Assembly: GCF_041146795.1 (NCBI RefSeq)
Contig: NC_135174.1
Coordinates: 20,206,878-20,270,877, forward strand
Length of the DNA stretch: 64,000 bases
From: Maylandia zebra
Taxonomy: Eukaryota > Chordata > Actinopteri > Cichliformes > Cichlidae
Direction of reading: 5' to 3'
Part shown: positions 1-13,710 of the stretch, one piece after another
How the letters are laid out: each line of letters starts with the position of its first letter
How positions within the stretch are numbered: position 1 is the first letter of the stretch
The notes under the pieces: model-generated
Told to the model about the DNA's origin: nothing
The model's input: only the letters and a program-made list of their open reading frames with translations
Databases searched by the model: none
Program-made: the position numbers and the translations under genes

Positions 1-3000
1 GTACATATTTATTTTATTTTTTATGTCTATTTTCTACCTTTAATGGTTTCATGAGTTAGTTCAACTTCACTGATATTGTGAGTTGTTGTATATTTGTACA
101 ACTGTATTTGTAACATCAGTGAATATAATTTAGTGTATACACTTAAATATCCTGTTAGTTTGAGTACATAAACTATGAGGTATGTTAAACTGCAAACTGA
201 CAAAACAGATTTGTTTCCTTTAGCCAGACACTAACTATGTGACTCCACTGGAGAGACCTCGTTGCCACAGTTACAGCTTCTACTGTTTAAACCTATTTCT
301 GTCGGATTATCAGCCGTAGGGTAACATGTCAGTCTGCCAGAGATTAGCAGCATCTGTGAAAGACGAAAGTCAGGGGTGAGCATGGGTGCTGACTTATCTG
401 CCTGTGAGAAACTGGTCATTTTCAAGCCATCTGGGAGGTCAGTGTGTCCAGAGTTAGAGCTTTGTTTAGTTTTCTTATGATGTAATTTAACCACACATCT
501 CCTAAATTACTGTATGAGATATATTCATTATTGCCACTGCAAAAACCCAAAAAACCCCAAAACAAAAACACATTAAAATACAGTTTGTTTATAATTTATT
601 ATCGATCAGAGTCTCCTTTGTACATTTAGAAAGATTTTGTGAACCTTGGATCTAAACTAAATTGGTGTTTTACTATCAAGATCAACTGTGACAAATTACT
701 TAGAAAGAGGAACAAGGGGTTCCATCATCTTAAGCTCAGCTTCTGCCATTGGAAAAGTAAAGAGAGATGTGTGTTTTCCCTCAGAGAGGCCTCTTTCCTG
801 CACAAACGTACCAAGTAAATAGGGAAAAGCAACTCTTGAACTTTCTGTGGCCAAAGGACCACAGATATGAAGGTAGGAATGGCTGTTGGTCAGGTAGAAA
901 AGAGAGTGAATTAGTGACTTGATTCCTAATCTCTAATTTAGGAACCGAGAATCAGGTTCCTAAATTGTTAAAGTGTACACAATAAATCACTTCCGAAGAG
1001 TGCTTGTTTAAAATTCCCATTTATCAATGCTCTGGTAGCTCATGAATTTAGAACCTTTAAAGTGAGCATTTTTTTTAATGGTTTAGATAATGTAACAAAA
1101 AACCCTGCACTGTCTGTCATCTCAAGAGGCTAATCACACTGGTGCTTATCTGTCATCAGGCATTAATGAAGGGTCCTAGCCTTACCACCTGTTCTGCTTA
1201 TTCTATTGCTGCGCAGATGTTTTTGTATTTCAAGGGGCATTGCTTTGCCCAGTATGTGTAGCACTTGTCCAGTTTGCTAATAATCAATGTAACTATAAGA
1301 GACTTATGTGTTTAAAAGTGTGCACACCTGAATCTGTCCTCGCAGGGACATTTATGTGCACCACAGCAAACACCTGCCTTTTATACTTCTCTACAACAGA
1401 GGTAGAGAGGTGCTTCCAAGTGGACTGGCAAACTGCATGTCATATAGTTTATGATGTTCAGTGCTTTTATTTTCATGACTTTGTGGGTTTATTATTTTAT
1501 CCCCAAGAGAATTAACAGCATAGGACCCACGTACATATTGCATATAAAATTCTGATAATTCAGACAATGACAAATGCACTTTCTAAATTTTCTTTCAGCT
1601 CTCTATTTTACATATTATAATATAGTGTTAAACATACAGTAGTATAATCCATTACACTTTGCTATGGTATCATAACTTAAAATTATGAAATTCATTTTTA
1701 AAGAGTTTTAAGACAAAAATGAATCGAACATGTTTTAAATTACTTCAGAAAAATACATTTCAAATATGAAATGTCAGTCAAACTCAGACGATTTGAACAC
1801 CAGAGGCCAATTTGGCAGCAATCGACTGCTTTAGTTAAGAGTTCTTTAGCTTGGAAAAAACTTCATGATTCAAAGTAGCAACAACCTTTTTAAGCTGCAG
1901 AATAATTAACTGAACCAAGTATGTAATTTTATCAAAAACAATGTTTTCATTAATAAATAACAGCCAAGGAATGGTCACTAACTAAATTTAGTTTTAGCTG
2001 TTGCAAGTGCTAAGTGCCTATATATAGTTAAGAAAGGGTCTTTGTTATTTTATGAGTGGTGCCACCTTACTGACTGAGAACAACCATGCAGCACTAGCAA
2101 TGGTGTCACATTATTTAAAGTTAGCATAGAGTATAGCTGCTGTTGACTGGCACTGTATGAAAACATATCTTTTGTCAATTTTTTACTAACTCTTGCCCTT
2201 TGTAAAGGATACAGTGTAGCGTATACATGCAGCGCAGCAGTTCTGCTGCACTATTGTTACTGTAAACCACTTTGGCTTATGTAAGGCAAGCTTACTTCTT
2301 GCGGTGGGAATAATGTCAGTAAATCTTTCCAATGTCCTGTTCACAGAGCACTTCAATTTTTTGATAAGAATCTTTCAATAAAAGAAGGTAAATGTTGGCT
2401 CACTCAAAGCACTGGCTCTCCCTATATATAGCATGTTTTTCTCAAGTGGGTATTTTACCCAGCTTTATCGTCACCGACATACCATATAAGACCACAGTCC
2501 TTTGCACTAGAAATAGGGTGGCTTTGTGTGTGAAAAGTGGCAGAGGGAAAGGTATGAAAATGTTCTTTTCCTGCTCCTGCAATCAGTGAGTAACCACTTT
2601 GTATAAGGCTGGCTTGTTTTCTCCCGTGTTGAGTCCTCAAACAGTTTAAGAGAGGGTATATTTAGAGGGGCAGAGATAGAACAGGACAAAAGACGGCTGT
2701 CTGTCTGCAATAAAGCTTCCTTTGCAATTTTATTGTTTGGATTTTATTTGATTGGATGTCCTGAAATTACCTGTCGTGATTGCAGGTGGTTTGCTTTCTT
2801 GCCATAAATACACAAAATTTTGAATATAAAACCTTTTAGACTTCATTCTTATTCCAAAGTTTCACATTTTCTAGTAGTGAGAATGTATAGTCCCTGTCTG
2901 GCCCTTGTGGTTATTTTGGTCTGTTGGGCAAACTTCTAAGGAAACCATGCAGTAGAATCACATGGGTCTTGCACACATGACGTGTGGTTTGTCAAAACAT

Positions 3001-6000
3001 ACCTGTCTTTGCACTGCTGAAGCTGGAGATTAATCTGTACGTGGTAAATGCATCAGCACCACTTCTTATAGGAAATGAGGAGATTCGGGGATGCATAATG
3101 TTTCTCATTAGCCACCCCTGCTCCTTATAAAACCTCAACTGTAATGCCTGTTTTATTGTGACTAGTAGTGGCAGTAGAAAGGCGCTTTGTGTTTGGAGCA
3201 AAGCCAGCAGAGTGGGACAAATGGAGTGACCCATTCAGTAGCTCTAAATTCTTTTTAAAGACCTCCTCGTTCTAGCTTGGTGCAGGCACAAAAGGAGGTA
3301 TTGATGTAAGGAAAGACTGAAGCTTTGTGGCATAGGAAGCCATTCTTTCGCAAACATGAATTCAAAATGCAAATGGTAGCACTTACAGTGGGTGCATTTT
3401 ACTTTAGCTCTGCTGCGTTTCAAGAACAAAAAGTAGACTTGTAAGAAATGACAGTGTTTTTTGTGATTTTTGATGTTGATTGATCTAGTGAATGATTAAA
3501 TTCTGCTCCTGTTGGCAGTTCTCATAATTTAACTATTATGTTATGTTAATGTCCCCCACACAGTCCTGTTCTCCAACAGTGTTTATGGCGTAAACTTATC
3601 CTCTGTGAAGCCTAAAGAAACAAAGTATATTGAAGGAAGGAAAAGTGAACACTCGGTGTTTTCCACATGTTTTCCACAAGTTAGTTTTGTGGTTTTAAAT
3701 TATATTTAAAAGCCATGTTTCATAGTAAGTGCAACAAAAAAAGAATGCACAAGTATTAGCATGATACTTACTCACAGAAAAACCAAAGCATAGCTTTGTC
3801 AGCTTCTTTTCTTTGCACCACCTGCAGACCTCACCCCAAGTATTTGCTTTAAATCTCCCCTCACCCACAAACCCATTGTTTGTGTTGCAGGGGCCCAACT
3901 GAAAGTAAATGCCACACTAGTTTGACATATCCATGAAATGTTTAAGCTATTCTAAACTAGAATGGATATCTAAATTTGAAATGAGAGCCATGTTTTATGT
4001 TTTCCTATGGGAACGGGTAAGGGTTGGCAGTACGGTGCATAAATACTGAGGTCACAATTAAATGATAAAGGGTGTTCCAGTGAAAACAAATGCAAAGAAA
4101 AGAAAACTAAATGAGGGAGTCAAAGATTGTACTGTATTTGGAAAGAAAACCCCTGGTGTTCATCACCTGTCACATTGCCTATAACAAATGTAACCAAATG
4201 TTTTGGCAGCCAAGGGGTCATTCAACCAAAAAAAAAAAAACCCAACCAAGCATAAAAAAATGTATTAGTCAAAACACCAAAACACAACCCAAAATTGTCT
4301 TCTGCTTTGATTTTTTTATGAATTCATTTGTTGTCAGAGTATTTTTACATTTATGAAAACACATCAGAGAAAGAAACTAGACACTTTACTGTTTTGAAAA
4401 CTGGGTACTGCATTTTTTAAGCTGCCACAATTCATCACAATTATTGTAATTTTCTGCCTTTATACATTCTGTTGACCATAATGGTCAGACAGTGCGAGCT
4501 CATGCCCACATCTCTCAGTCACTTTTCACATGTTTTGTAGAGTCTAAATCCAGAGAAAATGGGCATTAATTTCCGTTCTGTCAAAGGCTTTTATGTTGTG
4601 GTCAGCCACAATGGAGTTCCTGAAAAACAAACTAAAAAAAAAAAGCTGAAAAATGTTATGTCACGCAGAAATTTGAAAATGTTGCTCAGTAGTTCAGTAC
4701 ATTGTGATTTCACAAGTCTTCCATGACACGGCTTGATAAAGCATTTCCTACCATCTTACTGGAAGATCAATGGACACGTACATAGATGCAAGTGAAAAAA
4801 ATGTGTAATGTATGTATGTAAGTGAGAGAAAAAGGTCTTTCTTTTCATTTTGACATTGCTTTTAGAAACATTGCTAACAGCAGACACACCAGTGCAGCTG
4901 TGGTGCAACCACAGATCTCTGTTGTCTGTCCCTGGCCGTATGTTGTGGGAAAAAAAGAAATGAAAGCAGTTAGCGCCCAGGTTAGCGCACAAAAAAGGAA
5001 AATGTCTGGCTTTGGAGTGTCAATAAATGACAGATAAACCTTCCAGCTTTGCTCTTAACAGCTAGTAAGTTGTGTACTGGATGAGTTCTTGAGTGAAATT
5101 CTGCTCTCACTTCACGTAGTCACTCATTATCACATGCAACAACCTGAGTTTTATGAATTGCATTCCTCAGTGTGAGATAATTTGCTGTGTATTTAGATTT
5201 ATGTCTCCTGCTAAACCATCATTATCGCCTACAGCAGTTTTATATGTCGCTCTGAGACATGTCTGAATTACCTCAATTTTGTGTCTGTTTGTCGCAGATC
5301 GTACAACACACTATCATTCGGATCAACGGCGCAGGGTTGTTTTGCATATTTCAAACCCCTCATGGTTGATGTGGCAAAGCACCATATAACAGAGTGCGAG
5401 GGTGTGGTTACCTAAATGCCCTTATTTAACTGCTGAGGAGGGGGGCTGAGAAGGCTTTAATTCACTGGAAAGTGGTTATTCTATATTTGCCCCAACCATA
5501 CAGTGACTCCACCCTCCACACATCCCACATAAAGTCACTCCACTAAAAGAGTTTATGAATACTGAACCCATTAGGTTTGGACTCAGATGCTGCAGACCTG
5601 GCAGCTCTTTATTACTCAAATAGAACGACCAAAATAACCAGATAATGACCTGTTAATATGAGTGAATGCACTTGCATTGAGGTGGCTTAGCTCAACAGTA
5701 GAGGAGGAATGGATAATGAATGATCCTTTTTTATAAAATCTCTCTATTTAATATAAAAAAGATAGAGAGTCTTTATAAACTGTCTCTCTGCATTTCTGTA
5801 AGAGGGTGTGGTCAGGTGGACAAAAATGACTTGGACCACATTATATGTAAAGTTCGGGTAATTACTAGGTTGAAAGACTTAAATAGCTGGGCCCACAGTG
5901 GTAAACACACTGGAAGTCAAGGCAGCTGTCACTGCAGTATCCTTCCTCCTTGCCTCCTTAAAGACAAACATAATGTACCAAAAGCTTAAATATTTAGATA

Positions 6001-6469
6001 TGACAACAAAGCAATGGTCACTTTAGATAACCACTCATACGGGAAATAAGTGAGTGGTCATGTTTCACAACTAAAACAATGAAATTAACTGTGAATGTTT
6101 ACTGACTGTTTTTTTTTCTCTGTGGATTACTTTCATGTACAGATTTCTAATTTTTTAAAAAAGCTTTCCAAACTCAAAAGAAAAGGAGCATTGGAAGGCA
6201 ATTGCTAGAAGTGCTGTGAGGAATTCAAGCAACACTCTGCCAAAGTACCACTGGAAGAAATAAAAGGTGAAAGAATGAAGCCAAATTAACTTGAATCTGC
6301 TCACTGAGATATAGCGCAGTATCATTTATAAGTCACTCTTGCTTGGTTCTTATTTATATCTCAAGTGCTGATTGTTTCAGAGATAAAAGGGCCAGACATA
6401 AACAACAACAATAAAAACTGAGTTGAGACTGAAATGAGACAAAGGCATTTTCAACTAGAAAAACTTGCA
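1..6469. other. No gene seen; possible 3'UTR sequence
   Basis: AT-rich sequence with only short, unconvincing open frames. Plus-strand AATAAA signals lie at 2377-2382 and 2709-2714, the latter in a run that reads like the end of a transcript. In the human genome the gene convergent with CHST3 is SPOCK2, so this stretch could hold the 3'UTR of a plus-strand neighbour that starts outside the window, and also the long 3'UTR of chst3 coming from the right. Both ideas are inference; no coding exon was found. Confidence 0.3.
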
Positions 6470-7000
6470 TTTCCTGCGAAAATGCAGTGTGAATGCTGTG
6501 TAGTGGAATCTGCTGAAAACAGCTGAAGAACTATCTGCTGAAAAGAGGTGAAGAAGCTGAAATCTGTGCTGACAAGAGGTGAAAAAGCTGAATTTTCTGC
6601 TGAAAAGAGGTGAAGAAGCTGAAAGTTTTGGTTGAAAAGAGTTTAAAAAATTAACCTGTATACTGAAAAAAATGTTGCCATGAGTGGGATTCGAACACAG
6701 CTCACCCTGGCAAGCTAAATCAGCGAACACACTTCTAATGTGGTCCTATTCATCTACTGTAAATGGGTCAAACATGGCATAAAAAGCTTACTATTTATAG
6801 TGTTGTATAGTATAAAAGTTACTAGCACCAACAAATATAGGAGGCATTAGCAGAAAGAGCAGAACAGTTTAAAATTTGAATGGTGAAAATCAGATGAAAA
6901 CTGGGGGAGTAGTTAACCAGCAAAGAACTGAGCAACTAGAATAATAAGGTAGAAGGTAGAAGATAGAATAAAGAGAAACAGGATCTCAATAGTGTGAATG
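6470..7000. repeat. Unclassified transposon-like repeat with 31-bp tandem units
   Basis: A block starting near a GTGTGAATGC-like motif (about 6488) and ending near AGTGTGAATGC (about 6990). About four copies of a 31-32 bp unit built on GCTGAAAAGAGGTGAAGAAG lie at 6505-6655. At 6672-6728 the minus strand reads like the 3' half of a tRNA, with a T-arm-like GTTCGAATCCC. From memory, similar sequence is interspersed in cichlid and other percomorph genomes as a non-autonomous DNA element. Family and exact ends are uncertain. Confidence 0.45.
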
Positions 7001-8690
7001 CTTCATGGTTAAAAAAGGATACATTTTTATTTCATTTTCATATTTTTATCTATTGGTATGACTTGTTCTGTCCCTTATATCCACAGATATCTGTACCATA
7101 TATGCACTTGACATTGAACCTGACATTGGGTGGCACCATCGTGATAAATGCTTTGATTTTTCATTTAGCCCCAACATCTGGTCAAAGTTTCAATCAGTCC
7201 AACTGTGCCCACTGTACCCACGCAAAGTCTCTTCAGATGTTAGAGTATTGTCGGAAACCATCTGGAAAACACCGATTTCACTGTGATCTTTTTCTAAAGA
7301 CTGCAAAGAATCTTTCAGTGTCCACTTGTGTCCATCCTTCATCACTCTTTGCTAAATTAATGTTGCTACATAAGCAAATACAGGATGTAGCTACAAGCAA
7401 ACCCCCGCTAACACTGATTGAAGTGGGATTCTACAGGAGAGCTGTTTACTGTGTTTGTTTTATTTTACGCCATCTGTGTTGTTTTATTTTACACCATCTG
7501 TGTATGTATGGCTGTGATGTGCCATATTTGCTTCCTGTTACACTGTCATTGTTTAGCCTCTTTTTAAAAAATATCTGACAAAGATGACAAAATGGGATGT
7601 GCTCATGCTCAATATGCTCCTGTCAGCAGAATGTAAAATTTTTTCAGACAATTTATTGAATTTGAACACTCCTGGATGGAGTGCTTTCATGTGAAAAATA
7701 TGTCCTCTTCAGAAATAAAGCGTTTTTCAACTGTAAAGATTTATTGCAACAAGCTTTTTCTTTTCAAAAATAAAAAAAAGAACAGGTTCTGTGTCAACAA
7801 ATCGCCTGACAGGCCAGAGCGTCAAGGCCTGTTACCAAAAGCCAAGAGGCTTGTTTCAAAAGACAGAGACCTCCTGACAAACTTTGCACGATTCTGCAAA
7901 CCAGCTGCAGTTGGAATGTTAACATAAAGTAGCACTGTTACAGTCTGTTTTACAGGATGGGTGCTTATATTCCTGAACACATTTTCATGTACAAAAAACT
8001 ACAGCATACATGTGCAAAAACACCCCTGCATAGTGGGGGTAGAACCTGTGGGGCACATTCAGACACTTTGTCATAATGACTGTTTAGCAAATGGAACAAA
8101 TAAATAAATCATCATGGGACATTACCTATAAATGACGAAGGTGAAGTTGCCTGGCAAGACACTGGTATTTCCTCTCAAGTATATGAGCATTGCTATACAA
8201 AGCGGTTTCTGCAAGGTTCTTTGGCATAAGAGCAGCATATGTTGCTAAGGAGTGACTTTACAAAAATAACTAATTGAGGTTCCTGGAAATGTTTGAAACA
8301 GCTCATTGTTGCTCAAAAGCTCTCCCTAATAACTTTCTATATTTGCTAAGGAACAAATATGGGAGTGGTTTGCAGGACGAGCTGAAAGCACCATTTGTGT
8401 AAGACAGGAAAAGAAATTGTGCAGAGTGCAAAAACAAAGATGTGCTCTATGTGAAGATTTTATCAAAACTCCAGACTGTTGCTTTCATAGTTAAACGTTT
8501 CATGTGTATTTTCTGCTCAACAGTCTATTCTTTGTCAAATTGTTTTAAATAGTAAAAAAAACTTTAAATAGGACATTATCAGAAAATATATCACTCTGTA
8601 TCAGGATCTTCATAAAAATAATTTATCACAGAGGCTTTAGAAAGGTTGAAATTTTCTGCATCAAGTGTTGGAGTTAACATTTTTTAAAAT
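7001..8690. other. No gene seen; probably chst3 3'UTR in part
   Basis: This lies directly downstream of the chst3 stop codon (chst3 is on the minus strand). A minus-strand AATAAA (plus TTTATT) lies near 7651. A 194-codon open frame at 6994-7578 has no recognisable domain and begins inside a repeat, so it is not called as a gene. Confidence 0.3.
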
Positions 8691-10130
8691 CTATAAAAAG
8701 CTGAACACTTTGTCCTCAATGAGACTGATAGATTTATCTGTTAGCATTTCCTCACTGCTCACAAATTTGTACCCAAAAAGCTTCATTGTTGGTCCACAAA
8801 CTCTCTGTACCACTTGGGCTATCTTGAATGGAAGCTTGAACCTCCATTTCTCCACTTGTTCAGATGAGTTTTTCTGTGTAGAGTAAACTCCGCTTGTCTC
8901 CTTCGAGGCCTGGGTGTTCTTCAGAATCCAGGATTTCACTTGTGGAGTGAATGGGATTCCAGTAAACTTGTACATCTCGGTTGCTTTCTTCATGGGGAAC
9001 CGAGCAATGTCCTCATACCGCACCAGCATGTATCGCCTGCGCAGCCAAAATGGCTGTCTGAGGCCGAACTCGGCAGACATTTTGATATTGTCGCAATTTC
9101 CTTTTAACTTCCTCACCTCGTCATCGTCAATAGGAACATTTCCACCCATGGCCCACTCCTTCCAGTTCTTGTATTTGGCTGCAAAGGCCACCATACGTGA
9201 TGCCAAGATAGCCCGGGGATCGCGAACCAGCTGGATGAATTTTACATCAAGACGTGTGTCCTCAGCCAAAGGACGCAGAGTCTCGAGCTGGCGCACTCGT
9301 ACCGACTTGATGGCAATGTGCTCTTTCTTAAGGCAGGATTCAGATGCCATTGTCAGGTTCAGGGGACCACAGCGTCTGGTCTTACAGTGATATCGTTCAA
9401 AAACCCCTTTGACAACAGGGCTGCAGACAGACTTCTCACACAGAGAGCTGCTGGACTCCCTGCGAAACAGGGCTGGGGTGATGTGGTCCACGGGAAGGGG
9501 GTCGATGAAGGTTTCTAGCAAAGAAAAGTCACACAGGAAGAGTTTTTGGAGCACATCACGGTATGCTTTGGCTGCCGCTGTAGCATTGGTGCCTCCAGTG
9601 TCCAAAGTCAACATCTTTTCCACGTGCCACAGAGGCTCAAACAGGTAAAACATGTTTTCTCCCTGCTGGTTGAAAAACTCGCCCACAAATGAAGAGCCTG
9701 TCCTAGTCGTGGTTAGCAGGAGAATGTGTTTTCTACCCCTTCTCAATGCCCCTCGGTGCTCGCTGTAGTCCTCCACCCGCGGCTTCATCAGCGTGACATT
9801 CCTCTTGCTGATTGACAGACGGAAACTACTGTGCTTCAGCAGTACGTTGGACAAACTGCTGGGTTGTTGAGAGGTTTGAGGGGTCTGCTTTAGCTTATCT
9901 GACACCCTGAAAGCATGAGAGAAACCAAACGCATGTTACATTTCAGGTTAACATAGAGTCAGAGCCTTGACGTCTAAAGCATTTTTTTAATATCTAATAT
10001 CTCGCTCAGAAAAGAATTCAATCCTCCTTTCGTGATTGAAATTGACTTACCTTGAGATAATGTTGTTTTCTTTCTCAATGATAACAAGTGCCATAAAAAA
10101 GACAATGGGTAGAGTGTATTTGATCTTCAT
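8691..10130 (-). CDS. chst3: Carbohydrate sulfotransferase 3 (chondroitin 6-O-sulfotransferase 1)
   Basis: Golgi type II membrane enzyme that moves sulfate from PAPS to carbon 6 of GalNAc in chondroitin. There are two coding exons: 10130-10051 and 9906-8691, 431 residues against about 479 in human. Exon 1 encodes [18 protein letters not shown], a short cytoplasmic tip and membrane anchor, then EKENNIIS. The phase-2 junction restores an Arg, giving [11 protein letters not shown], almost as in human CHST3. The PAPS 5'-phosphosulfate loop [16 protein letters not shown] is near residues 91-107 and the 3'-phosphate motif [13 protein letters not shown] near 253. The start is the first in-frame ATG after an upstream stop; human has about 20 more residues, so a further 5' exon is possible. 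The stem region is shorter than in human. Fish have two copies (a and b); which one this is was not determined. Confidence 0.95.
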
Positions 10131-13100
10131 TCTTGGATGTGGCTGAGCCTGGATATGCTTTTACAGACTGCTTCTTAATAGCTTCTGCCAATCTCGCCAA
10201 GTCACCAGTTGCGTTCTTAAAGAGCCATCCAGTTATTTGTGTTCCCTGTTGTAGAAAATGTTTTATCCTGCAAATGAAATGAACATCAAACTGTCAGCTA
10301 CAAATTTTACACATTTGAGCAAGGCTGTGGTAGAACACTATTTTTGTAAATGGGGAACCTAACAATGCACTGTGATGCTGAGTCACAGAGGTTCCGCTCT
10401 TCTTTTATTTCTGAATTTGTTAGTTGCATACAGCACCACTGTGTTCTGCAAAACTATGATGAGAGTCACTTACTAAAGAAAAAAACCCACCTATAAGAAG
10501 ATGCTAAAAATACAAAAAGGTATAACACATTGTTTCCCATTGGAATTTAAGCTAGTCCTTGCCATGAGGAAGTACTTGTTATCTTTAAGTGCAGCAGTGC
10601 GTTTCAGGTACATGCCCACCCACCACTGCAAGTCTGAGGGATGGTGCAAACTGTATTTATGAGTTAGTCTTTGTAGAAGTTGCTTTCAAAAATGAGTGGA
10701 TAAACAACTATTAGGGCACAAAGAAATGTGGGTACAGACTGCAATCAAGGACAATTTTGTCAATTAAACTGCAATCCCACAGCTGTCAAGCTGCTTGCCA
10801 AAAAAACTCCAGAGTTGTCTGGCTTGGAGTGAGATCCTTTACCTCCCACTGATGTAGATAACAGAACAGTCCAAATTGCCAGCTACTCCTCCTCAACACC
10901 AGGAGGATATCTTACACAAGGACTAATAGAAGTCCAAATGCTAACAGGACTGCAGAGTCGTGGAATTGAAAGGGGAAATCCTGCTTGTCACTGAACCATA
11001 AATTGCCGTGCTCTGAGCCTGGAGGCCATTCAGTTGTTTTATAAGTCTGCAGAGGGCAAGTGGTGGGTAATCAAATGAAGATAAGGGTGGATTTAATGGG
11101 GACTATTTGTGAATGTCTTGCACATTCTTGAAAGATTAATATTGGTTCACTTTTAAGATAATGGCAGCTTGACTCAGATCCCTGACTAATCTTGAGAATT
11201 AAGCATAATCCTGCTTACCTTGTCTGCTAGTGTTGGGTCAATACCACAGCAAGAGCAAATGAGGCAGCCTCCACCTGGAGGATATTTGCAAAGCATCATC
11301 AAACTGCTGTTTTTTGGGAGGTTGTGGGGTGGAGGTGGGGGTTAAGATCCATAAGTAACAGGCCAACCTTTTCATTTAACTGCATCAGGCTACGATAAGA
11401 TGCCAAATCCTGTTGGAAACCCAGTTGGATGACCACTGTTTTCTCAATTCTTTAATGTCTTTGCCTTTCTGTGTTTCACACCTGGAGGTCCGCTTCTCAC
11501 ATCCTGTTACAACTTCTGTCCAGGGCCATGTTTGAGAACAGAAGCCAGTTCAGATGACTGCAGTCTAAACACGGGGAATGGTTAGACACTCCCTGTGAAA
11601 TTCTCTGAGTGGGAATGGGAAGTTTACAGCTCCAATAGAGCACTGTTGACGTGGAACGGCACGTAATGAAAAGGTGAACAGCCTGTATACTGAGACACGT
11701 TTTCACTGGAAGGAAAACTCAGCGCTGTCTTGCACCACCTTGCCGCATGCCACAACCACAAAGGCCTCTTTACACATGGAGTGAGTTTAAACCTTCCTTT
11801 GGGTAGAGATTGCAGAACATAAACTTTCAGGTCATTCAGACGTCACAGGGTCAGTGACTAAGCTCGTGGATGTTCCAAGTCATCTAGAACTGGTCAGATA
11901 AGACAACTGCACCAAATTAAATGAGTGAGTCTTCAAACCCATGGGAGTTTTTAAAGTGAGCAAATGAATTTCCAATGTCTGACCAAGCCAACAGATATTT
12001 AGCACATGGAAAGATAGAGTACAGCTGTTGTGCACTCTGTGTAATACTGTTGTGCATTAACAAATTACGACATATAGCAAAAACGATTTAGCTTAATAAA
12101 TAAGACACAAGAGGATGATTAGCAACAAAAATGTCTCTTTCTGTAACACTTACAGTTCTATGGGATTGAGTGTGTAGTTCTCCTCATATATGATTCAAAA
12201 TAAACAAAAATATTCAACATCAACCATTCATCAAGAAAATAAGTAGTCTGATGTTTTGTCATTTATATGGTAAATTAGATGTACACCAATTATCTCAGCC
12301 TATTGCATCTGCTGGGTAAAGCAGAAAAAAAGAAGCTGACATTCTTGAATATTCACAAACCACTGAGGCATATGACACGTTTGATCATCTGCTCATAACA
12401 AAACTGCCACTGCACCATTTATCATCTTGTTACAAATGCTTTTAATAGCTGCCTCTTATTTAATGTAAATCTTATGTGGAGACAAATTAAACACCAGCCA
12501 ACCAAACCCATCTTGCTCGAGATTGCATTGCAAATGTGCACTGCGGTGTCCAACACATTTTTCTGATAGATAAAAAAAGATAAAGGGATTACAGTGGGGA
12601 ATTTTTTGTATATATTTAGTTGCATTAAGTCATTATGGGAAGATTTTTATAATCATCGGAGGAAATATTGTACTCTAAGTTATTTACTCAGTCACTAAAA
12701 ACTTTTCCAATAGTTTATTGAATTAATAGTGAATGAGTTTGGGCTACAAACCTGTAGAAACTGCTAAAATCATTCGAGTTGTATGGACGCAGCCCTAACT
12801 GGTTTTAGTTTAAGGGTAAAGGTCTGAGTAAAATAGACATAGAATAGACAAGAATGAAACAACCCATTTTCCCCACGATATGACCTATACCCCATTAATT
12901 AAGATTATGCTGGGGGATATGCATGTGTGTTTAGTCATTGTGGTTATTTCAGAGCAGCTGTGGGGGTCATGCAACACATCTGTTCGCCATAAACATATGC
13001 ATGCAGTTGTTTATGCAGAGGGCAGGTTTTTACTGTAAATAAATTGTGCTAATTTTCCGGCAACTTTATCTGTTAGTTTATAAAGATGCCACACTAAAAG

Positions 13101-13369
13101 ACAGAAGGGCAAAGGGGGGAGGAAGTCAGACTGAAGCAGCAGTCTCTCTGGAGATCATGTGCCGCATTAAAGGGTCACAAGGACAAACCGAAATCATGCT
13201 TTCTTAATAAAAAAAAGAAAAAAAACTGAATGAAAAGTCACGAGTCACTTGGAGTGATGTCGTTGTAGCCAAGTGTTATTAATGACGTGTTAGTTTTTCT
13301 TTATTCATTTCTAAAATATCATGCGAATATGTAAAGAACAGCTTGTCCGCTCTCTGTACCCACCATTAT
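10131..13369. other. chst3 upstream region, no gene seen
   Basis: Sequence 5' of the chst3 start codon. Only short open frames, none with a recognisable domain. It probably contains a 5'UTR intron of chst3, because a CpG-richer candidate first exon lies 3 kb away at 13.4-13.7 kb. No clear repeat was recognised. Confidence 0.3.
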
Positions 13370-13710
13370 AAATGAACTGCGGTCTCTGAAGGCGTCCCGC
13401 TTTTCATCCACTTGATCAGCCTTCCCTCAAAGAGCGACTCCGGAGAGAAATTAATTCCATTACTTTGCCAAGACTGCTTCACTTGTATGACAGAAAACAA
13501 TCGAATTCAAAAGGAGAGGCTGGCCTAGTTTCAGTGAGCAAAACTCGTAGATGAGATGAAATCATGTTTGAGGGGGCTGCAGGTCAGGCTGCTCGCTGAT
13601 CTGAATGACAAATCTATCCAACAGTTGCGAGTCACTGAATCACACGGGAAACTTTGGTCCAAAGGAGCGGAGCTTCAGGGAGCACTGGCGCACTGCCACG
13701 GCCCCTCACG
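13370..13710 (-). promoter_or_regulatory. Candidate chst3 promoter / first non-coding exon
   Basis: A patch visibly richer in GC and CpG than its AT-rich surroundings (for example GAGCGACTCCGGAGAG and GGAGCGGAGC). It lies upstream of chst3 in the minus orientation and far from the ghitm start. Its placement suits a 5'UTR exon and promoter. No splice donor was firmly identified, so this rests on composition and position only. Confidence 0.3.

Noticed and set aside
6505-6655. Regularly spaced repeats suggesting a CRISPR array
   Set aside because: Units are contiguous and diverged, with no unique spacers, in a vertebrate nuclear context. It is a minisatellite.
6672-6728. Possible tRNA gene on the minus strand
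   Set aside because: Only the T-arm side resembles a tRNA; no complete cloverleaf can be drawn, and it sits in a repeat.
6994-7578. 194-codon open frame on the plus strand
   Set aside because: It starts inside a repeat, is low-complexity and Leu/Phe/Cys-rich, and has no domain or splice context I recognise. Probably chance.
8914-9390. 158-codon plus-strand frame
   Set aside because: Antisense shadow of the chst3 coding exon.
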